A DNA stretch of 64,000 bases from an uncultured Clostridia bacterium. Lineage in GTDB: Bacteria; Bacillota; Clostridia; Christensenellales; DTU072. Numbering within the stretch: the stretch's first letter is position 1; every line of letters starts with the position of its first letter. The stretch covers positions 75,500-139,499 of the forward strand of contig CAKQTC010000006.1 of the NCBI GenBank assembly GCA_934274515.1, given 5' to 3'. Position numbers and translations under genes: made by a program. A model generated the notes under the pieces. That model ran no database searches. It saw only the letters and a program-made list of their open reading frames with translations, and was not told where the DNA came from. Positions 44,722 through 54,975 of this stretch are shown piece after piece.

Positions 44722-44745
44722 AATAAGTATATCTCCTTAACCGTT

Positions 44746-45525
44746 CTACTTGTCGGTCGGTTTGTTGTAATCGTAAAGTATTTTTAATCCTTTAAGGCTT
44801 AACGCGCGGTCAACGACGTCTATTACGTCGCTGTTTTGAGTGACGAGTTGGCTCATTCCGCCGGTGGCGACAACCTTAGCGTTTTCAAATCCGGGTTCTT
44901 GCTTGATTTTGTTTACAATGTATTCGACAAGCCCGGTAAAACCGTAAATAACGCCCGATTGCATATTTTCCACCGTATTTTTCCCGATGACCGTTGACGG
45001 GCGAACGAGTTCTATACGCGGAAGTTTCGCCGCGGTGTTGACTAGACTTTCCGCGCTCGATTTAATTCCCGGAGCGATAAGTCCGCCGCGGAAAACGCCG
45101 TTTGCGTCCACTACGCCGAACGTGGTGCAACTGCCGAAATCTACGATTATGACCGGCGAGGAGTAAAGTTCGTAGGCGGCGACAGCGTTGATAATACGAT
45201 CGCTACCGAGTTCGTGCGCGGTATAATCGAGAGTAAGGCGACCCAAATTAAGTTTATGAGAAACCACAATGGGCTTTTTGTGCATATAGTAAGTACACAT
45301 ATGTTCCAAAGTGTAGTTAATGCTCGGAGCGACGCTCGAAAGAATAATTCCGTCGATGTCTGAGAAAGAGAAGCCCGCTTGATTAAGCAAATCGAACAAA
45401 ACCATACCGAATTCGTCGGCGGTACGCGAAGTGTCGGTGGCTACGCGCCACGTGTTCAGGTGTTTTTTTTCGTTGGCAAGACCGAATTTAATGTTCGTGT
45501 TGCCGACGTCGAGAAGTAAAATCAT
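44746..45525 (-). CDS. coaX: Type III pantothenate kinase
   Basis: 259 residues, first step of coenzyme A synthesis. ASKHA-fold motifs are present: LLLDVGNTNIKFGL (phosphate 1), GSDRIINAVAAYEL, IVDFGSCTTFGVVDANGVFRGGLIAPG (catalytic Asp and phosphate 2), and GVIYGFTGLVEYIV with ATGG near the end. I took ATG 45525 because the fold begins there and AAGGA precedes it; the upstream frame adds 13 residues crossing the promoter-proximal region. Operon partner is hom. Confidence 0.95.
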   Translation of the reverse strand: MILLLDVGNTNIKFGLANEKKHLNTWRVATDTSRTADEFGMVLFDLLNQAGFSFSDIDGIILSSVAPSINYTLEHMCTYYMHKKPIVVSHKLNLGRLTLDYTAHELGSDRIINAVAAYELYSSPVIIVDFGSCTTFGVVDANGVFRGGLIAPGIKSSAESLVNTAAKLPRIELVRPSTVIGKNTVENMQSGVIYGFTGLVEYIVNKIKQEPGFENAKVVATGGMSQLVTQNSDVIDVVDRALSLKGLKILYDYNKPTDK

Positions 45526-45563
45526 AAAGTATAATCCTTGACTGAAAGTCTTTTTATTAATCA

Positions 45564-45592
45564 ATTATATATTAGCGGTAAAAAAATTGCAA
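45564..45592 (-). promoter_or_regulatory. Promoter of coaX-hom
   Basis: Minus strand TTGCAA (45592-45587), 17-bp spacer, TATAAT (45569-45564). Confidence 0.65.
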
Positions 45593-45703
45593 ACAAATAT
45601 ACAGAGAAGTATTTCGTTATAACGAAAAACGCGATTAAGAAAAGCGTGTTTTGAAAGAGCGTCGTTAAAATGACGAAAACGTTAAAATTATTAAAAAACG
45701 ATA

Positions 45704-45732
45704 TTGTCAAAAATTTCCATATATGGTACAAT
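45704..45732 (+). promoter_or_regulatory. Promoter of the GH36 gene with palindromic spacer
   Basis: TTGTCA at 45704-45709, 17-bp spacer, TACAAT at 45727-45732. The spacer contains the palindrome CCATATATGG (45717-45726), which may be an operator. Confidence 0.6.
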
Positions 45733-45765
45733 ATAAAAAAATATAAAAGGAAAAAGGCAGGTACA

Positions 45766-47472
45766 ATGTTTCAAAATTACGAATTCAGATTACAATACAG
45801 AATAAACGGTTCCGACGTTATTAACGCAATAGGCGGAGAAACCGAAGATTACGCCGTTTTTACGGAATCCACGGAAAATACCGTGAGGTATATTCTTAAA
45901 CCGAAGAAAGAACTCGAACTAATAAACGCGTATCTCTCCGGGGCGTACGCATACGCCGAAAACGATAGAGTTTTTATAAACGGATATCAGTCTTGGACGA
46001 CAACGAGAGAATATCGAAAGAACGACGTTCAAAAAGGGTTGTCGGGACTCGGCAAATATCAGCCCGTAAAATTTCTCGTCGATTTCTTCGGGGATTATAA
46101 GTTTCAAAACTACTCGAATCAACCCGGGAAATTTCACAGTTATTCGTATACCTACGTTAATTCCGACGGGAAAGTGGCTTTATTCGGCACGACAAACGAA
46201 AGAACGGGATATACCGTTTTCCACCACGATATGAACCGCGGCAGAATGCTCGTTCAAAAAGATCTCGAAGGGGTTACGACAAGCGGAGAATACGCCGTGT
46301 TCGAACTTTACAGCACGACGGGCGCGTACGAAGAAGTCTTTGACGCGTATTTTGACCATCTCGCTTTCCCGAAACCTAGATTGAATCACCTTGCAGGATA
46401 TACGAGTTGGTACAATTATTACGGACATATCAGCGAAAAAATCATTTTGCGCGACTTGGAGGGACTTTCAAAAGTCGGCAAACATGCGGATATATTCCAA
46501 ATCGACGACGGGTATCAAAGCAAGGTAGGCGATTGGCAGTGCAATTACAAAACTTTCCCGTCGGGAATAAAAAGCGTTGTCGATAAAATCCACGAAAAGG
46601 GATATTTAGCGGGTGTATGGATGGCGCCGTTTAGCGCGGCGTTTGACTCGAAAGTAGCGAAAGATCACCCGGAATGGCTTATTAAGGTTCCCGGAACGAA
46701 CAAAACGCAACTGGGCGTAATATCTTGGGGAGGCGGCGGAACGCTCGATTTCTATATTCCCGAAGCGGCGGAACATATCAAAAACTTTTTTAACCGCGTA
46801 ATAAACGAGTGGGGTTTCGATATGGTCAAACTCGATTTTTTATACAGCGTTTGCGTTACTCCGAGAAGGGGCAAAAGCAGAGGACAAATTATGTGCGAGG
46901 CAATGGACTTTTTGCGCGAATGCGTCGGAGAAAAAACGCTTATATTAGGTTGCGGCGTGCCGCTGTTCCCGTCTTTCGGCGTGGTTGACGCGTGTAGAAT
47001 AAGTTGCGACGTAAGTAAAGGGTTCGGCGGAGAGTTTCTTGAAAAAAATACAAACAGAGAACTTCCGAGCGCGAAGAACGCGATGACGAACACGATGTTC
47101 CGTCGGCATCTTAACGGTAGAGTTTTCGTAAATGACCCCGACGTTTTTTATCTCAGAAAAAACAACCTTAAATACGAAGACCCGTTGTTTGTAAATTGCG
47201 GGAAATTGAAGTTTACGGAAGAGCAAAAAGACTTGCTTGCGGAAGTGAACAATATGTGCGGCGACGTATTGTTCGTGTCGGATAACGTAGGAGGATACGA
47301 CGAGAAGCAACTTGAAAAGGCTAAAAAATATTTTGCAAAATCCGAGCGAAAAGTTATCGACGTAGAGTATCTTGACGAACGGACGATAGCGATAACGTAT
47401 GAAGAAAGCGGACAAAACTATAAACTGTCGTTTGACGTTAAGACGGGCGAAAACAAACGAGAACGTATTTGA
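45766..47472 (+). CDS. Alpha-galactosidase-like glycoside hydrolase (GH36 type)
   Basis: 568 residues, no signal peptide, so cytosolic. N-terminal beta-sandwich with FINGYQSWTTTREY, then a TIM barrel: FQIDDGYQSKVGDWQ, GVWMAPFSAAFDSKV, the nucleophile Asp in MVKLDFLYSV, LGCGVPLFPSFGVVDACRISCDVS with the likely acid/base Asp, and FVNDPDVFYLR. These are clan-D/GH36 landmarks. Substrate would be alpha-galactosides such as raffinose-type sugars, inferred from family; no sugar transporter is adjacent. I use ATG 45766 since the promoter lies at 45704-45732 and an AAGGCAGG site precedes it; the longer frame would start inside the promoter. Single-gene unit closed by a terminator. Confidence 0.87.
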   Translation: MFQNYEFRLQYRINGSDVINAIGGETEDYAVFTESTENTVRYILKPKKELELINAYLSGAYAYAENDRVFINGYQSWTTTREYRKNDVQKGLSGLGKYQPVKFLVDFFGDYKFQNYSNQPGKFHSYSYTYVNSDGKVALFGTTNERTGYTVFHHDMNRGRMLVQKDLEGVTTSGEYAVFELYSTTGAYEEVFDAYFDHLAFPKPRLNHLAGYTSWYNYYGHISEKIILRDLEGLSKVGKHADIFQIDDGYQSKVGDWQCNYKTFPSGIKSVVDKIHEKGYLAGVWMAPFSAAFDSKVAKDHPEWLIKVPGTNKTQLGVISWGGGGTLDFYIPEAAEHIKNFFNRVINEWGFDMVKLDFLYSVCVTPRRGKSRGQIMCEAMDFLRECVGEKTLILGCGVPLFPSFGVVDACRISCDVSKGFGGEFLEKNTNRELPSAKNAMTNTMFRRHLNGRVFVNDPDVFYLRKNNLKYEDPLFVNCGKLKFTEEQKDLLAEVNNMCGDVLFVSDNVGGYDEKQLEKAKKYFAKSERKVIDVEYLDERTIAITYEESGQNYKLSFDVKTGENKRERI

Positions 47473-47481
47473 CAAACGGAT

Positions 47482-47505
47482 AAAAACCGCCGCACGGCGG
47501 TTTTT
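47482..47505 (+). terminator. Terminator of the GH36 gene
   Basis: Perfect stem AAAAACCGCCG / CGGCGGTTTTT with a 2-base loop, 9 bp after the stop. Confidence 0.85.
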
Positions 47506-47618
47506 CTTATGAAAAGAGCGATAACCCCTGTCGCCCCGCCCGCCCGAAAAGTAAAAAAGCGGAAATAGGAAAAAAGCGTCAGATTTTTCGCTTGATACTA
47601 CATATACTATAACTACGT

Positions 47619-48299
47619 ATGGAAAAACTAACGGTAACTTTTTTGAATAATTTGCCATTTGAAAACTATTTAGCGAATAGTTTCGTTTCGAGAAACGTTG
47701 CGGTTGCGGTGGCGCATAGAAACGAAAGCGGCGCAGAAAAAGCGACGATAACCGTCGAGTGCGGCAGGGAAATTTTTGACGACGTTTTGGCGGAAGCGTT
47801 GACGGTCGAGTATAAATTAAGAAAAATAAAGCAATCCGTCGACGGCAACGGAGTTGCTTTCGCGGCGTTTTGCGGAATTTTGGTAGGACAGGATTTTACC
47901 GAAGAAAAGAATGCCGTCAAAGGGAAATTGCCCGTTTCTTCCGACTTAAACGCAGACGGGATATTCAATTTTTTGCTTGCGGAAAACGACTACGTATGGC
48001 GCGCTTTGGCGACGCTCGGGGGCAAACTCTACGCGCAGTGCAAGGAGAAAGAGGACGTATACGCGCTTATCAAGTATTTTTTAGGGGGAGAAACGCTTAT
48101 GCCTCGGACGCTCGTCATAGACAACGGGATATACTTTGACGACGACAACACGGATATGCCGTGTTACGACGCGTTTGACGATACGAGCGAAAATGCCGCG
48201 TTTAACGTTATGCTTAAAAAACCATGCGAAGTTATCGTTCCTTCCCCGTCCAAATATTCGCCGGAATTAATCGGACTAATCAAAAAATTAGGCGAATAG
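47619..48299 (+). CDS. Unrecognised cytosolic protein
   Basis: 226 residues, no signal peptide or membrane helix; I do not recognise a family. Mixed alpha/beta, with an acidic stretch IYFDDDNTDMPCYDAFDDTSENA near residue 170-195 and a central helix DDVLAEALTVEYKLRKIKQSV. No Shine-Dalgarno precedes the ATG; TATACT at 47603-47608 lies 10 bp upstream, so the transcript may have almost no leader, though no good -35 is seen. Stands alone between a terminator and the parE promoter. The reading frame is long, GC pattern matches neighbours and codon use looks ordinary, so I accept it as a gene. Confidence 0.65.
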   Translation: MEKLTVTFLNNLPFENYLANSFVSRNVAVAVAHRNESGAEKATITVECGREIFDDVLAEALTVEYKLRKIKQSVDGNGVAFAAFCGILVGQDFTEEKNAVKGKLPVSSDLNADGIFNFLLAENDYVWRALATLGGKLYAQCKEKEDVYALIKYFLGGETLMPRTLVIDNGIYFDDDNTDMPCYDAFDDTSENAAFNVMLKKPCEVIVPSPSKYSPELIGLIKKLGE

Positions 48300-48442
48300 C
48301 ATTGTTCGTATTGTAAGTTAAATCACGTCGTTATATTTTATGACGTTTACGAGCGGACGTTTTCTCGAAGTTCCGAGCGGACGAAGACAGTTTTTTTCGG
48401 CGTGAGCAAAGCGCACGGCACAGGTTCGGAAAGTTTTTGCGA

Positions 48443-48471
48443 TTGACAATAACCTATTTTTTTGGTAAAAT
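48443..48471 (+). promoter_or_regulatory. Promoter of parE-parC operon
   Basis: TTGACA at 48443-48448, 17-bp spacer, TAAAAT at 48466-48471, with an ~80-nt leader before the parE ATG. Confidence 0.65.
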
Positions 48472-48558
48472 AATTTAGTTACGTCATTGCGGCGTTTTGC
48501 GGTGGAATAAGGGCGTAATAGGGGGAAGTTTTTAATTTTTTCGACGAAGGAGGAGAAA

Positions 48559-50535
48559 ATGGCTTCTGGCAAATACACAGCCGACGACATACAGGTTCTT
48601 AAGGGGCTGGAACACGTTCGCAAAAGACCGGGTATGTATATAGGAACGACGGACATAAAAGGTCTGCATCATATTTTGTGGGAAATCATCGACAATGCAA
48701 TGGACGAGGCGTCGAACGGGTTTGCGAACCGCATCGACGTAACTCTTAACGAAGACGGCAGCGCAACCGTGGAAGATAACGGCAGAGGTATCCCGGTCGA
48801 TATGCACAAAGAAGAAGGTATGCCCGCGGTGCAACTTATTTTCAGCACGCTTAACGCCGGAGGAAAGTTTAATTCGGACAATTACAAATTCAGTGCAGGG
48901 CTTCACGGCGTGGGCGCAAGCGTAACCAACGCGTTGTCTAGGTGGCTTACCGTTAAAATCTATCGAGATAAGAAGATATATCAAATCGACTTTCATTCGC
49001 CTCGTAAAAACGGCGAAACGGAAAGCGGCGTGCTTAAAGACCCTCTTCGCGTAGTAGGAAAGACGGACAGGCGCGGGACGGAAGTTACGTTTATGCCCGA
49101 CGACGAGGTTTTCGATTCCGTTATTTTCAATTCCGACGATATTATTCTCAAACTTAGGGAATACGCTTTTCTCAATAAGGGCGTAATGATTACGTTTACC
49201 GATAATCGCGTTAAAGACGAGGACGGAAACGGAATGAGAGTCGAGTTCCGCTATGAAAACGGGCTTGTCGATTTTGTCAATTACCTTAACGACGGTGCGG
49301 AAGGCGTCAACAAGATGATTTATCTCGAAGGCGAGTCGGGCGACGTGAGAGTTAAACTCGCGCTGCAACACAATTCGGGTATTTACGAAAAACTGTACAG
49401 TTACGTCAACGGCGTAAGAACGGCGGAAGGCGGTACGCACGTAACGGGATTCAGGACGGCGTTTACGCGGTGTATGAACGATTTTGCCAAGACGAACAAT
49501 CTTTTCAAGAAAAAAGACGCCAATTTCAAACTTGACGGAGAAGATTTCAGAGAGGGGCTTACAGCCGTGTTGCTCGTCCAAATGAACGAACCGCAGTTCG
49601 AGGGGCAAACTAAGGAAAAACTGGGCAATCAAGAAATCAAGACGATAGTGGACGGGATACTTAGCGAAAAATTGAACGCGTTTTTATCGTTGTCTCGTAA
49701 TAAATCCGCAGGGGAATACATAGTTAAGAAAGCGCTTGAAGTTTCCGACGTGCGCGACGCGGCAAAGAAAGCGGCAAAACATGCGAGAGAAGCGCAGTCC
49801 ATTACGGGTACCGCGCTTATCGGCAAGTTTGCTTCGTGTACGGGCAGAGTCGCCGAAAACAACGAATTGTTCATCGTCGAAGGGGATTCGGCAGGCGGTA
49901 GCGCGAAACAAGGCAGGGACAGAAAAACGCAGGCGGTGCTTCCGTTAAGAGGAAAACCGCTTAACGTGTTGAAAGTTAAAAAGGAAAAAATATTCCAAAA
50001 CGAAGAAATTCGTACGATAATCGCCGCACTCGGCACGGGGATAGGAGATTATTTTAAGATTGAAGACTTAAAATTCCATAAGATAATAATTTTGTCCGAC
50101 GCGGACTACGACGGATATCATATAAGAACTCTCCTTTTGTCGTTCTTTTATCGGCTTATGCCCGAACTTATAAAAGAAGGAAAGGTTTTCGTAGGAATGC
50201 CTCCGTTGTATAAGGTCGAAAAGAAAGGTAAAATCGCTTATGCTTACGACGACGAAGAATTAGACAAAGTCGTCGCCGAAATGAAAGGAAACACGGGCGA
50301 TATGCATATCCAAAGATACAAAGGTTTGGGAGAAATGAACAAGGACCAACTTTGGGAAACCACGCTTAATCCGCGCACGCGAGTGTTGACGAGAGTGACG
50401 ATAGTGGACGCTATGGAGGCGGATGAAATCATCGATACGCTTATGACGGAAGGCGCGGAAAAGAGAAAAGAGTATATTTTCCGTTATGCCAAGTTTAACA
50501 GAATAGACTCGTTCGCGGCTAAATACGGAGGTTAA
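48559..50535 (+). CDS. parE: Type IIA topoisomerase subunit B (ParE/GyrB-like)
   Basis: 658 residues. GHKL ATPase domain: [13 protein letters not shown] (catalytic Glu/Asn), [22 protein letters not shown]; transducer domain; TOPRIM domain with [26 protein letters not shown] and the Mg-binding [10 protein letters not shown]-terminal [11 protein letters not shown]. Together with the next gene it forms an ATP-dependent DNA strand-passing enzyme in the cytosol. The [21 protein letters not shown] style and the partner's degenerate gyrase box point to the second clostridial enzyme rather than gyrase, so I use parE with reserve; a GyrB label cannot be excluded without the rest of the genome. AGGAGG precedes the ATG. 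Confidence 0.9.
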   Translation: MASGKYTADDIQVLKGLEHVRKRPGMYIGTTDIKGLHHILWEIIDNAMDEASNGFANRIDVTLNEDGSATVEDNGRGIPVDMHKEEGMPAVQLIFSTLNAGGKFNSDNYKFSAGLHGVGASVTNALSRWLTVKIYRDKKIYQIDFHSPRKNGETESGVLKDPLRVVGKTDRRGTEVTFMPDDEVFDSVIFNSDDIILKLREYAFLNKGVMITFTDNRVKDEDGNGMRVEFRYENGLVDFVNYLNDGAEGVNKMIYLEGESGDVRVKLALQHNSGIYEKLYSYVNGVRTAEGGTHVTGFRTAFTRCMNDFAKTNNLFKKKDANFKLDGEDFREGLTAVLLVQMNEPQFEGQTKEKLGNQEIKTIVDGILSEKLNAFLSLSRNKSAGEYIVKKALEVSDVRDAAKKAAKHAREAQSITGTALIGKFASCTGRVAENNELFIVEGDSAGGSAKQGRDRKTQAVLPLRGKPLNVLKVKKEKIFQNEEIRTIIAALGTGIGDYFKIEDLKFHKIIILSDADYDGYHIRTLLLSFFYRLMPELIKEGKVFVGMPPLYKVEKKGKIAYAYDDEELDKVVAEMKGNTGDMHIQRYKGLGEMNKDQLWETTLNPRTRVLTRVTIVDAMEADEIIDTLMTEGAEKRKEYIFRYAKFNRIDSFAAKYGG

Positions 50536-50537
50536 TT

Positions 50538-53021
50538 ATGTGCGCAAGAAAAAAAATCGAATCGCAAGCGGAAGTTTTTGAAGAAAAGATAATAGACCAA
50601 CCGCTTGAAAGAGCGATACACGATTATATGATGCCTTACGCGGAGAGCGTAATCCTTGACCGTGCGTTGCCGAGAGTAGAAGACGGATTAAAACCCGTTC
50701 AAAGAAGAATACTCTACACGATGCACGAACTAAATATGAAACCCGACGGACCGTACAAAAAATCCGCAAGGGTAGTCGGCGACTGTTTAGGTAAATATCA
50801 TCCGCACGGCGATACGTCGGTTTACGGAGCAATGGTGAATCTCGCGCAAGACTTCAATATGCGTGCGCCGCTCGTTGACGGGAACGGAAACTTCGGTTCT
50901 ATCGACGGAGACAGCGCTGCTGCAATGCGTTACACCGAAGTCAAACTCGCGCCGCTTGCTTGTGAACTCTTGCGCGATCTCGATAAAGATACCGTTAAAT
51001 GGAACAAGAACTTCGACGACAGTTTGAAGGAACCCGACGTATTGCCGGGCAAGTTTCCCAACCTTTTGGTTAACGGCAGCGCAGGTATAGCGATAGGGCT
51101 TGCGACCAAAATTCCGCCGCATAATCTTACGGAAGTCATCGACGGTACGGTGGCGGTTATCGACAACCCGAAAATCACGATTGACGAACTTTTAGGGATA
51201 ATTCGCGGACCGGACTTCCCTACGGGCGGTTTTATAGCCGAAGGCGACAGTTTCAAAGACATCTACACGACGGGAAAGGGCAAAATTATTATGCGTGCCA
51301 AAGTCGATATAGAAAACGACAACGGCAAACAAAACATAATCGTACACGAAATACCCTACAACGTGAATAAAAGCGCGTTGCAAATAAAGATAAAGGAAAT
51401 AAGAGATGACCTTGCGGAAAAACAAGGGAAGAACAGTATTCTTGCCGGGATACAAGAAATAGTCGACGAATCGGACAGAAACGGAATTCGAGTTGCGATT
51501 AAACTTAAAAAAGGCGAAGACGCGACCAAAGTACTCGATTTTTTGTATCAAAAAACCGATTTGCAGTGCAATTTTAACGTTAATATGATAGCGATTGCCG
51601 ATGGCAGACCGCAACAACTCGGACTTATACAAATACTCAAATATTATATCGCTCACCAACGCGACGTAATATTAAGAAGAAGTCAATTCGATCTTAACAA
51701 CGCAAAGAAAAGAGAACATATTCTAGACGGTTATGCCATAATCTTGCCCGACATCGACAACGTAGTGCAGATTATCAAAACCAGCGGTTCTCGCTCGGAA
51801 GCAAGAGATAGATTAAGACAAGCGTACTCGTTAAGCGAAAGACAGGCGGACGCGATACTCGATTTGAAACTTGTTAATTTGACCAAACTCGAAGTCGGAA
51901 GAATAGAAAAAGAACTTGCCGAAGTCAAAAAACTTATAGCGCGTCTAACGAAAATAGTAAATAGCAAAACGGAGCAACTCGCCGTGGTAAGAAACGAACT
52001 TATGGAAGTTAGAAATAAGTATAGAATGAAACGTCTTACCACTATAGTCGGCAATCTCGACGAAATCGAACATAAACCTTTTGAAGCGAGTAAAACCGCG
52101 ACAAAACGCGGATACGTTCTTTGCGGAGCGGACGGGACGCTCAAATTCGCAGGTAAAGTAGAATATCTCAATTCGGGCGCGAGAACAAAACCCGTAGATA
52201 AGTACGACGTAGTTAAGGACCACGTTTATTTTGACGGAAACGGCTACGTTTACGCGTTTACCGACAAAGGGAACTGCGTAAGAGTGGACGTTGACGAAAT
52301 AGCGGACGGGAGAAGCAAAACCGGCGGAACGGAAATATTCAACCTGGCAAAAGATGCCGAAATAGGAGAAAGATGCGTCAGATTGATGACATTCGACGAA
52401 AAAGACGAGGATAAAGAAATTTACTTCTTTACCAAAAACGGTATGGTGAAAAAAAGTTTCGTAAGAGAATATATCGTCAATAAAAACTTCTATAAAGCGG
52501 TCGTGCTTAAAGACGACGACGAAGTGCTTAACGTGGAAATCGGGCAGGACGATTCGAGCATATTTATGATAAGCGACGACGGGTTCTGCGTTAACGTTCC
52601 GCACGAAGAGTTCAATCCTACGGGAAGAATATCGGGCGGCGTGATAGGTATGAGTCTTAACAACAAAGCGCACGTCATTTTCGCAGGACAATTAGAACAA
52701 GACCCGATAGACAAGGTCGCTGCGGGAGAATTGATTTTCATTACGAAAACGGGTTATGCCAAACGCGTATACGCGAGCAATATAGAAACTATGAAACGCG
52801 CTCGAAAAGGCGATAATCAAATGGACGTCAAAATAGGCGACCTAATATTTGCAAACGTCGTCACAAACGCATACGACGTGGCAATCATTCATATCGACGG
52901 AAAAGTAGACGTCGTTAACACCGAAGACGTACAAATAGTACGCGTTGCGAGAAGTAAAGGAAAACCGTGCCCGGCAGCCGAAAAAGCGATATGCGCGGTA
53001 AAACACTGCGGAAACGTATAG
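50538..53021 (+). CDS. parC: Type IIA topoisomerase subunit A (ParC/GyrA-like)
   Basis: 827 residues; cleaves and rejoins DNA through Tyr132 in AAMRYTE. N-terminal [32 protein letters not shown] and the quinolone-pocket segment [14 protein letters not shown] coiled-coil tower and a C-terminal beta-pinwheel follow. The pinwheel has only [12 protein letters not shown] where gyrases carry a QRRGGKG box, so wrapping activity is doubtful and ParC is favoured. Thr93 and Gly97 occupy the positions of E. coli GyrA Ser83 and Asp87. Starts 2 bp after parE behind GGAGG. The C-terminus ends in a Cys-containing tail ([16 protein letters not shown]). The operon continues into two non-topoisomerase genes. 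Confidence 0.9.
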   Translation: MCARKKIESQAEVFEEKIIDQPLERAIHDYMMPYAESVILDRALPRVEDGLKPVQRRILYTMHELNMKPDGPYKKSARVVGDCLGKYHPHGDTSVYGAMVNLAQDFNMRAPLVDGNGNFGSIDGDSAAAMRYTEVKLAPLACELLRDLDKDTVKWNKNFDDSLKEPDVLPGKFPNLLVNGSAGIAIGLATKIPPHNLTEVIDGTVAVIDNPKITIDELLGIIRGPDFPTGGFIAEGDSFKDIYTTGKGKIIMRAKVDIENDNGKQNIIVHEIPYNVNKSALQIKIKEIRDDLAEKQGKNSILAGIQEIVDESDRNGIRVAIKLKKGEDATKVLDFLYQKTDLQCNFNVNMIAIADGRPQQLGLIQILKYYIAHQRDVILRRSQFDLNNAKKREHILDGYAIILPDIDNVVQIIKTSGSRSEARDRLRQAYSLSERQADAILDLKLVNLTKLEVGRIEKELAEVKKLIARLTKIVNSKTEQLAVVRNELMEVRNKYRMKRLTTIVGNLDEIEHKPFEASKTATKRGYVLCGADGTLKFAGKVEYLNSGARTKPVDKYDVVKDHVYFDGNGYVYAFTDKGNCVRVDVDEIADGRSKTGGTEIFNLAKDAEIGERCVRLMTFDEKDEDKEIYFFTKNGMVKKSFVREYIVNKNFYKAVVLKDDDEVLNVEIGQDDSSIFMISDDGFCVNVPHEEFNPTGRISGGVIGMSLNNKAHVIFAGQLEQDPIDKVAAGELIFITKTGYAKRVYASNIETMKRARKGDNQMDVKIGDLIFANVVTNAYDVAIIHIDGKVDVVNTEDVQIVRVARSKGKPCPAAEKAICAVKHCGNV

Positions 53022-53031
53022 GAAAATGACT

Positions 53032-54975
53032 ATGAAAAAAAGAAAAATCGCGTTAATATTTTGCATTTGCCTCGTTGCATTTATCGGCACGCTCGCGCTT
53101 GTCGCCTGCAAAAATACAAAAAAATTCCCGACAAAAGCAGATATAAAAGGCATAGAAGAAGTGCAAAAAGACGGACAACTGACGTTTGAGTGGCTAGGGA
53201 AAGTCATAGAAAACCGACCTACGCTCGTCGTTTTTCACGGAGAAACGAGCAAAGACGAACGGTTTACGATAAATCTCGATAAATCCGTTTACGCAAAAGA
53301 CGTAACGTACCTGTCCGAAAGAATAAACGAAGAAACCATAGGACTACGAGCGAACGGTCTGAAAACAACCGAAGACGGAAAATATTACGACCTTACCGAT
53401 TACTGGACGAACGAAAAAATAGCAAACTATAATGTTGCGATATTCCACGCGGAAGGGTTCTTTGCGGAAAATTCCGTTGACGCCGTCGCAAAGATTTATA
53501 CGAAATACAAAAGCCACTACGTTAAAGGCGACAAAACGATAAATACCGATTTTGATTTGTCGATTGCGGAAATAGCCGCCGCATTGTACGTTGACGAAAT
53601 GACAAGTAAAAAAATTAAAACCGGCGAAGTCCGTTTTCTGGGCAACGGAGTCGGAGCGAACTTGGCAACCGCAGTAGCCGCGTTGCTCGTAAAAGGCGAA
53701 AATCAATACGGAATAAACGGTTACGTCCCCGACAGGGTAACGCTTTGCGACCCGTTACTTACGACGGAAAAACTCGATTATAAAGCGTCATTCGACGAAA
53801 CAATCGACACCAACGCCGGGACGAGCGCAATCGTTGCGGATAACGTAAAAACAATAAAAACTCGCCCCGTGGCGATAGAACTTATCGAAAGCGAAGAAGT
53901 AAATAAAGTTACGTCCGAAAACGGCGATACCGTCGTCACGAGAACGAGAGCGTACAAAAACAATGCAAGAGAAGGTGAAGCGTACGTCTATCTTATTAAT
54001 AAATCCACGTCGCTGACATTTGCGGAAAGTTATACGCTGAAAGAAAGTTATACCGCCGAATATAAAGCGAAAAAGCGTATCGCGTTTGACTGGTACGTAT
54101 ATTCGGTAATAGGTAGCGATGACAGTTATACGTGGGATGCAGGCTCCCAAAGACGGGCTGTAGGAAACCCACACGCGTATTCCGATATACCCACTACAAG
54201 CACTAGCGCGATAAACTGGGACTCTTCGACCGGAAGAAGACCCATTCTCAACAACAGAAAAATCACTAACGATTTATATAACTATTCTTCGTCGAGCGTA
54301 TCCGACGGAAAGAATTTCGGCATAGGCGCCTGGACGCCGACACAATATCTTTACGCGATAGAGGGCGCGATTTTTACGCAAAAAGAATCGGGTAAAAGTT
54401 CGGGAGGAACCGACGAACACGGCGTAGTTATTTATGACAAGGTCGAGCACATAGTGCAATCGTTCCAAAGTGAAAACTATCAATACTCCGACCTTAACGG
54501 CAAAACCGTAATTACGGGTACGATATATTACGATAAGAATCGTGACGGGAAAATGAACGACGATAAGTACGGTAGACAAGTTAAACTTTTCATTTCGGTA
54601 GAGAATTCGTCAAGCAAAGAGATTATAGGCAGACAGGTGCTTACGACCGACGAATACGGCAGATATTTTGTTGCGATTAAGGACGGAGAGAAAGGAAAGA
54701 AAGAAGACTTATCGATGAAAATCGTTGACGGCGGAGCGGAAATAAGCGGTTTTACAATGGAAAACACCGGAAGAATAAACGTTGTCATCGAAGTTTATAT
54801 TCCGTCGGGAACGATTGCTTCGCCGAACGAAACGACGTCGCAAATATGGTACAAAGCGATTAATTACAACACGTTTTCAAAAGGAACGGTGTCGGTTACC
54901 GTGGACAAATCCAACGTCAATTCGGCGATAATAAAAAACTGTCTGCTTTTGGAGAAACTTAGCGAAGAAGAATGA
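53032..54975 (+). CDS. Lipoprotein with alpha/beta-hydrolase-like domain lacking the Ser nucleophile, plus SdrD-B/Cna-like domain
   Basis: 647 residues. Lipobox LVAC after ALIFCICLVAFIGTLALVAC. Residues ~45-250 look like an alpha/beta hydrolase: RPTLVVFHGET (oxyanion strand), the elbow FLGNGVGANLATAVAALL, and VTLCDPLL where the acid should be. The elbow reads G204-N-G206-V-G208, with Gly in place of Ser, so classical esterase activity should be absent. Near the C-terminus GTIYYDKNRDGKMNDD ... TTDEYGRYFVAI resembles the calcium-binding SdrD-B/Cna-B prealbumin fold. I prefer ATG 53032 over 53026 because of AGGA spacing. Only 10 bp separate it from parC, so it is probably in that transcript; it overlaps the next gene by 4 bp. 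Function unknown. Confidence 0.75.
   Translation: MKKRKIALIFCICLVAFIGTLALVACKNTKKFPTKADIKGIEEVQKDGQLTFEWLGKVIENRPTLVVFHGETSKDERFTINLDKSVYAKDVTYLSERINEETIGLRANGLKTTEDGKYYDLTDYWTNEKIANYNVAIFHAEGFFAENSVDAVAKIYTKYKSHYVKGDKTINTDFDLSIAEIAAALYVDEMTSKKIKTGEVRFLGNGVGANLATAVAALLVKGENQYGINGYVPDRVTLCDPLLTTEKLDYKASFDETIDTNAGTSAIVADNVKTIKTRPVAIELIESEEVNKVTSENGDTVVTRTRAYKNNAREGEAYVYLINKSTSLTFAESYTLKESYTAEYKAKKRIAFDWYVYSVIGSDDSYTWDAGSQRRAVGNPHAYSDIPTTSTSAINWDSSTGRRPILNNRKITNDLYNYSSSSVSDGKNFGIGAWTPTQYLYAIEGAIFTQKESGKSSGGTDEHGVVIYDKVEHIVQSFQSENYQYSDLNGKTVITGTIYYDKNRDGKMNDDKYGRQVKLFISVENSSSKEIIGRQVLTTDEYGRYFVAIKDGEKGKKEDLSMKIVDGGAEISGFTMENTGRINVVIEVYIPSGTIASPNETTSQIWYKAINYNTFSKGTVSVTVDKSNVNSAIIKNCLLLEKLSEEE

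Noticed and set aside
48300..48440. Short direct repeat GAGCGGACG before parE as a possible regulatory element
   Set aside because: Only two 9-bp copies with irregular placement; could be chance.
48532..49632. 366-codon minus-strand frame opposite parE
   Set aside because: Antisense to a highly conserved topoisomerase gene; no supporting signals.
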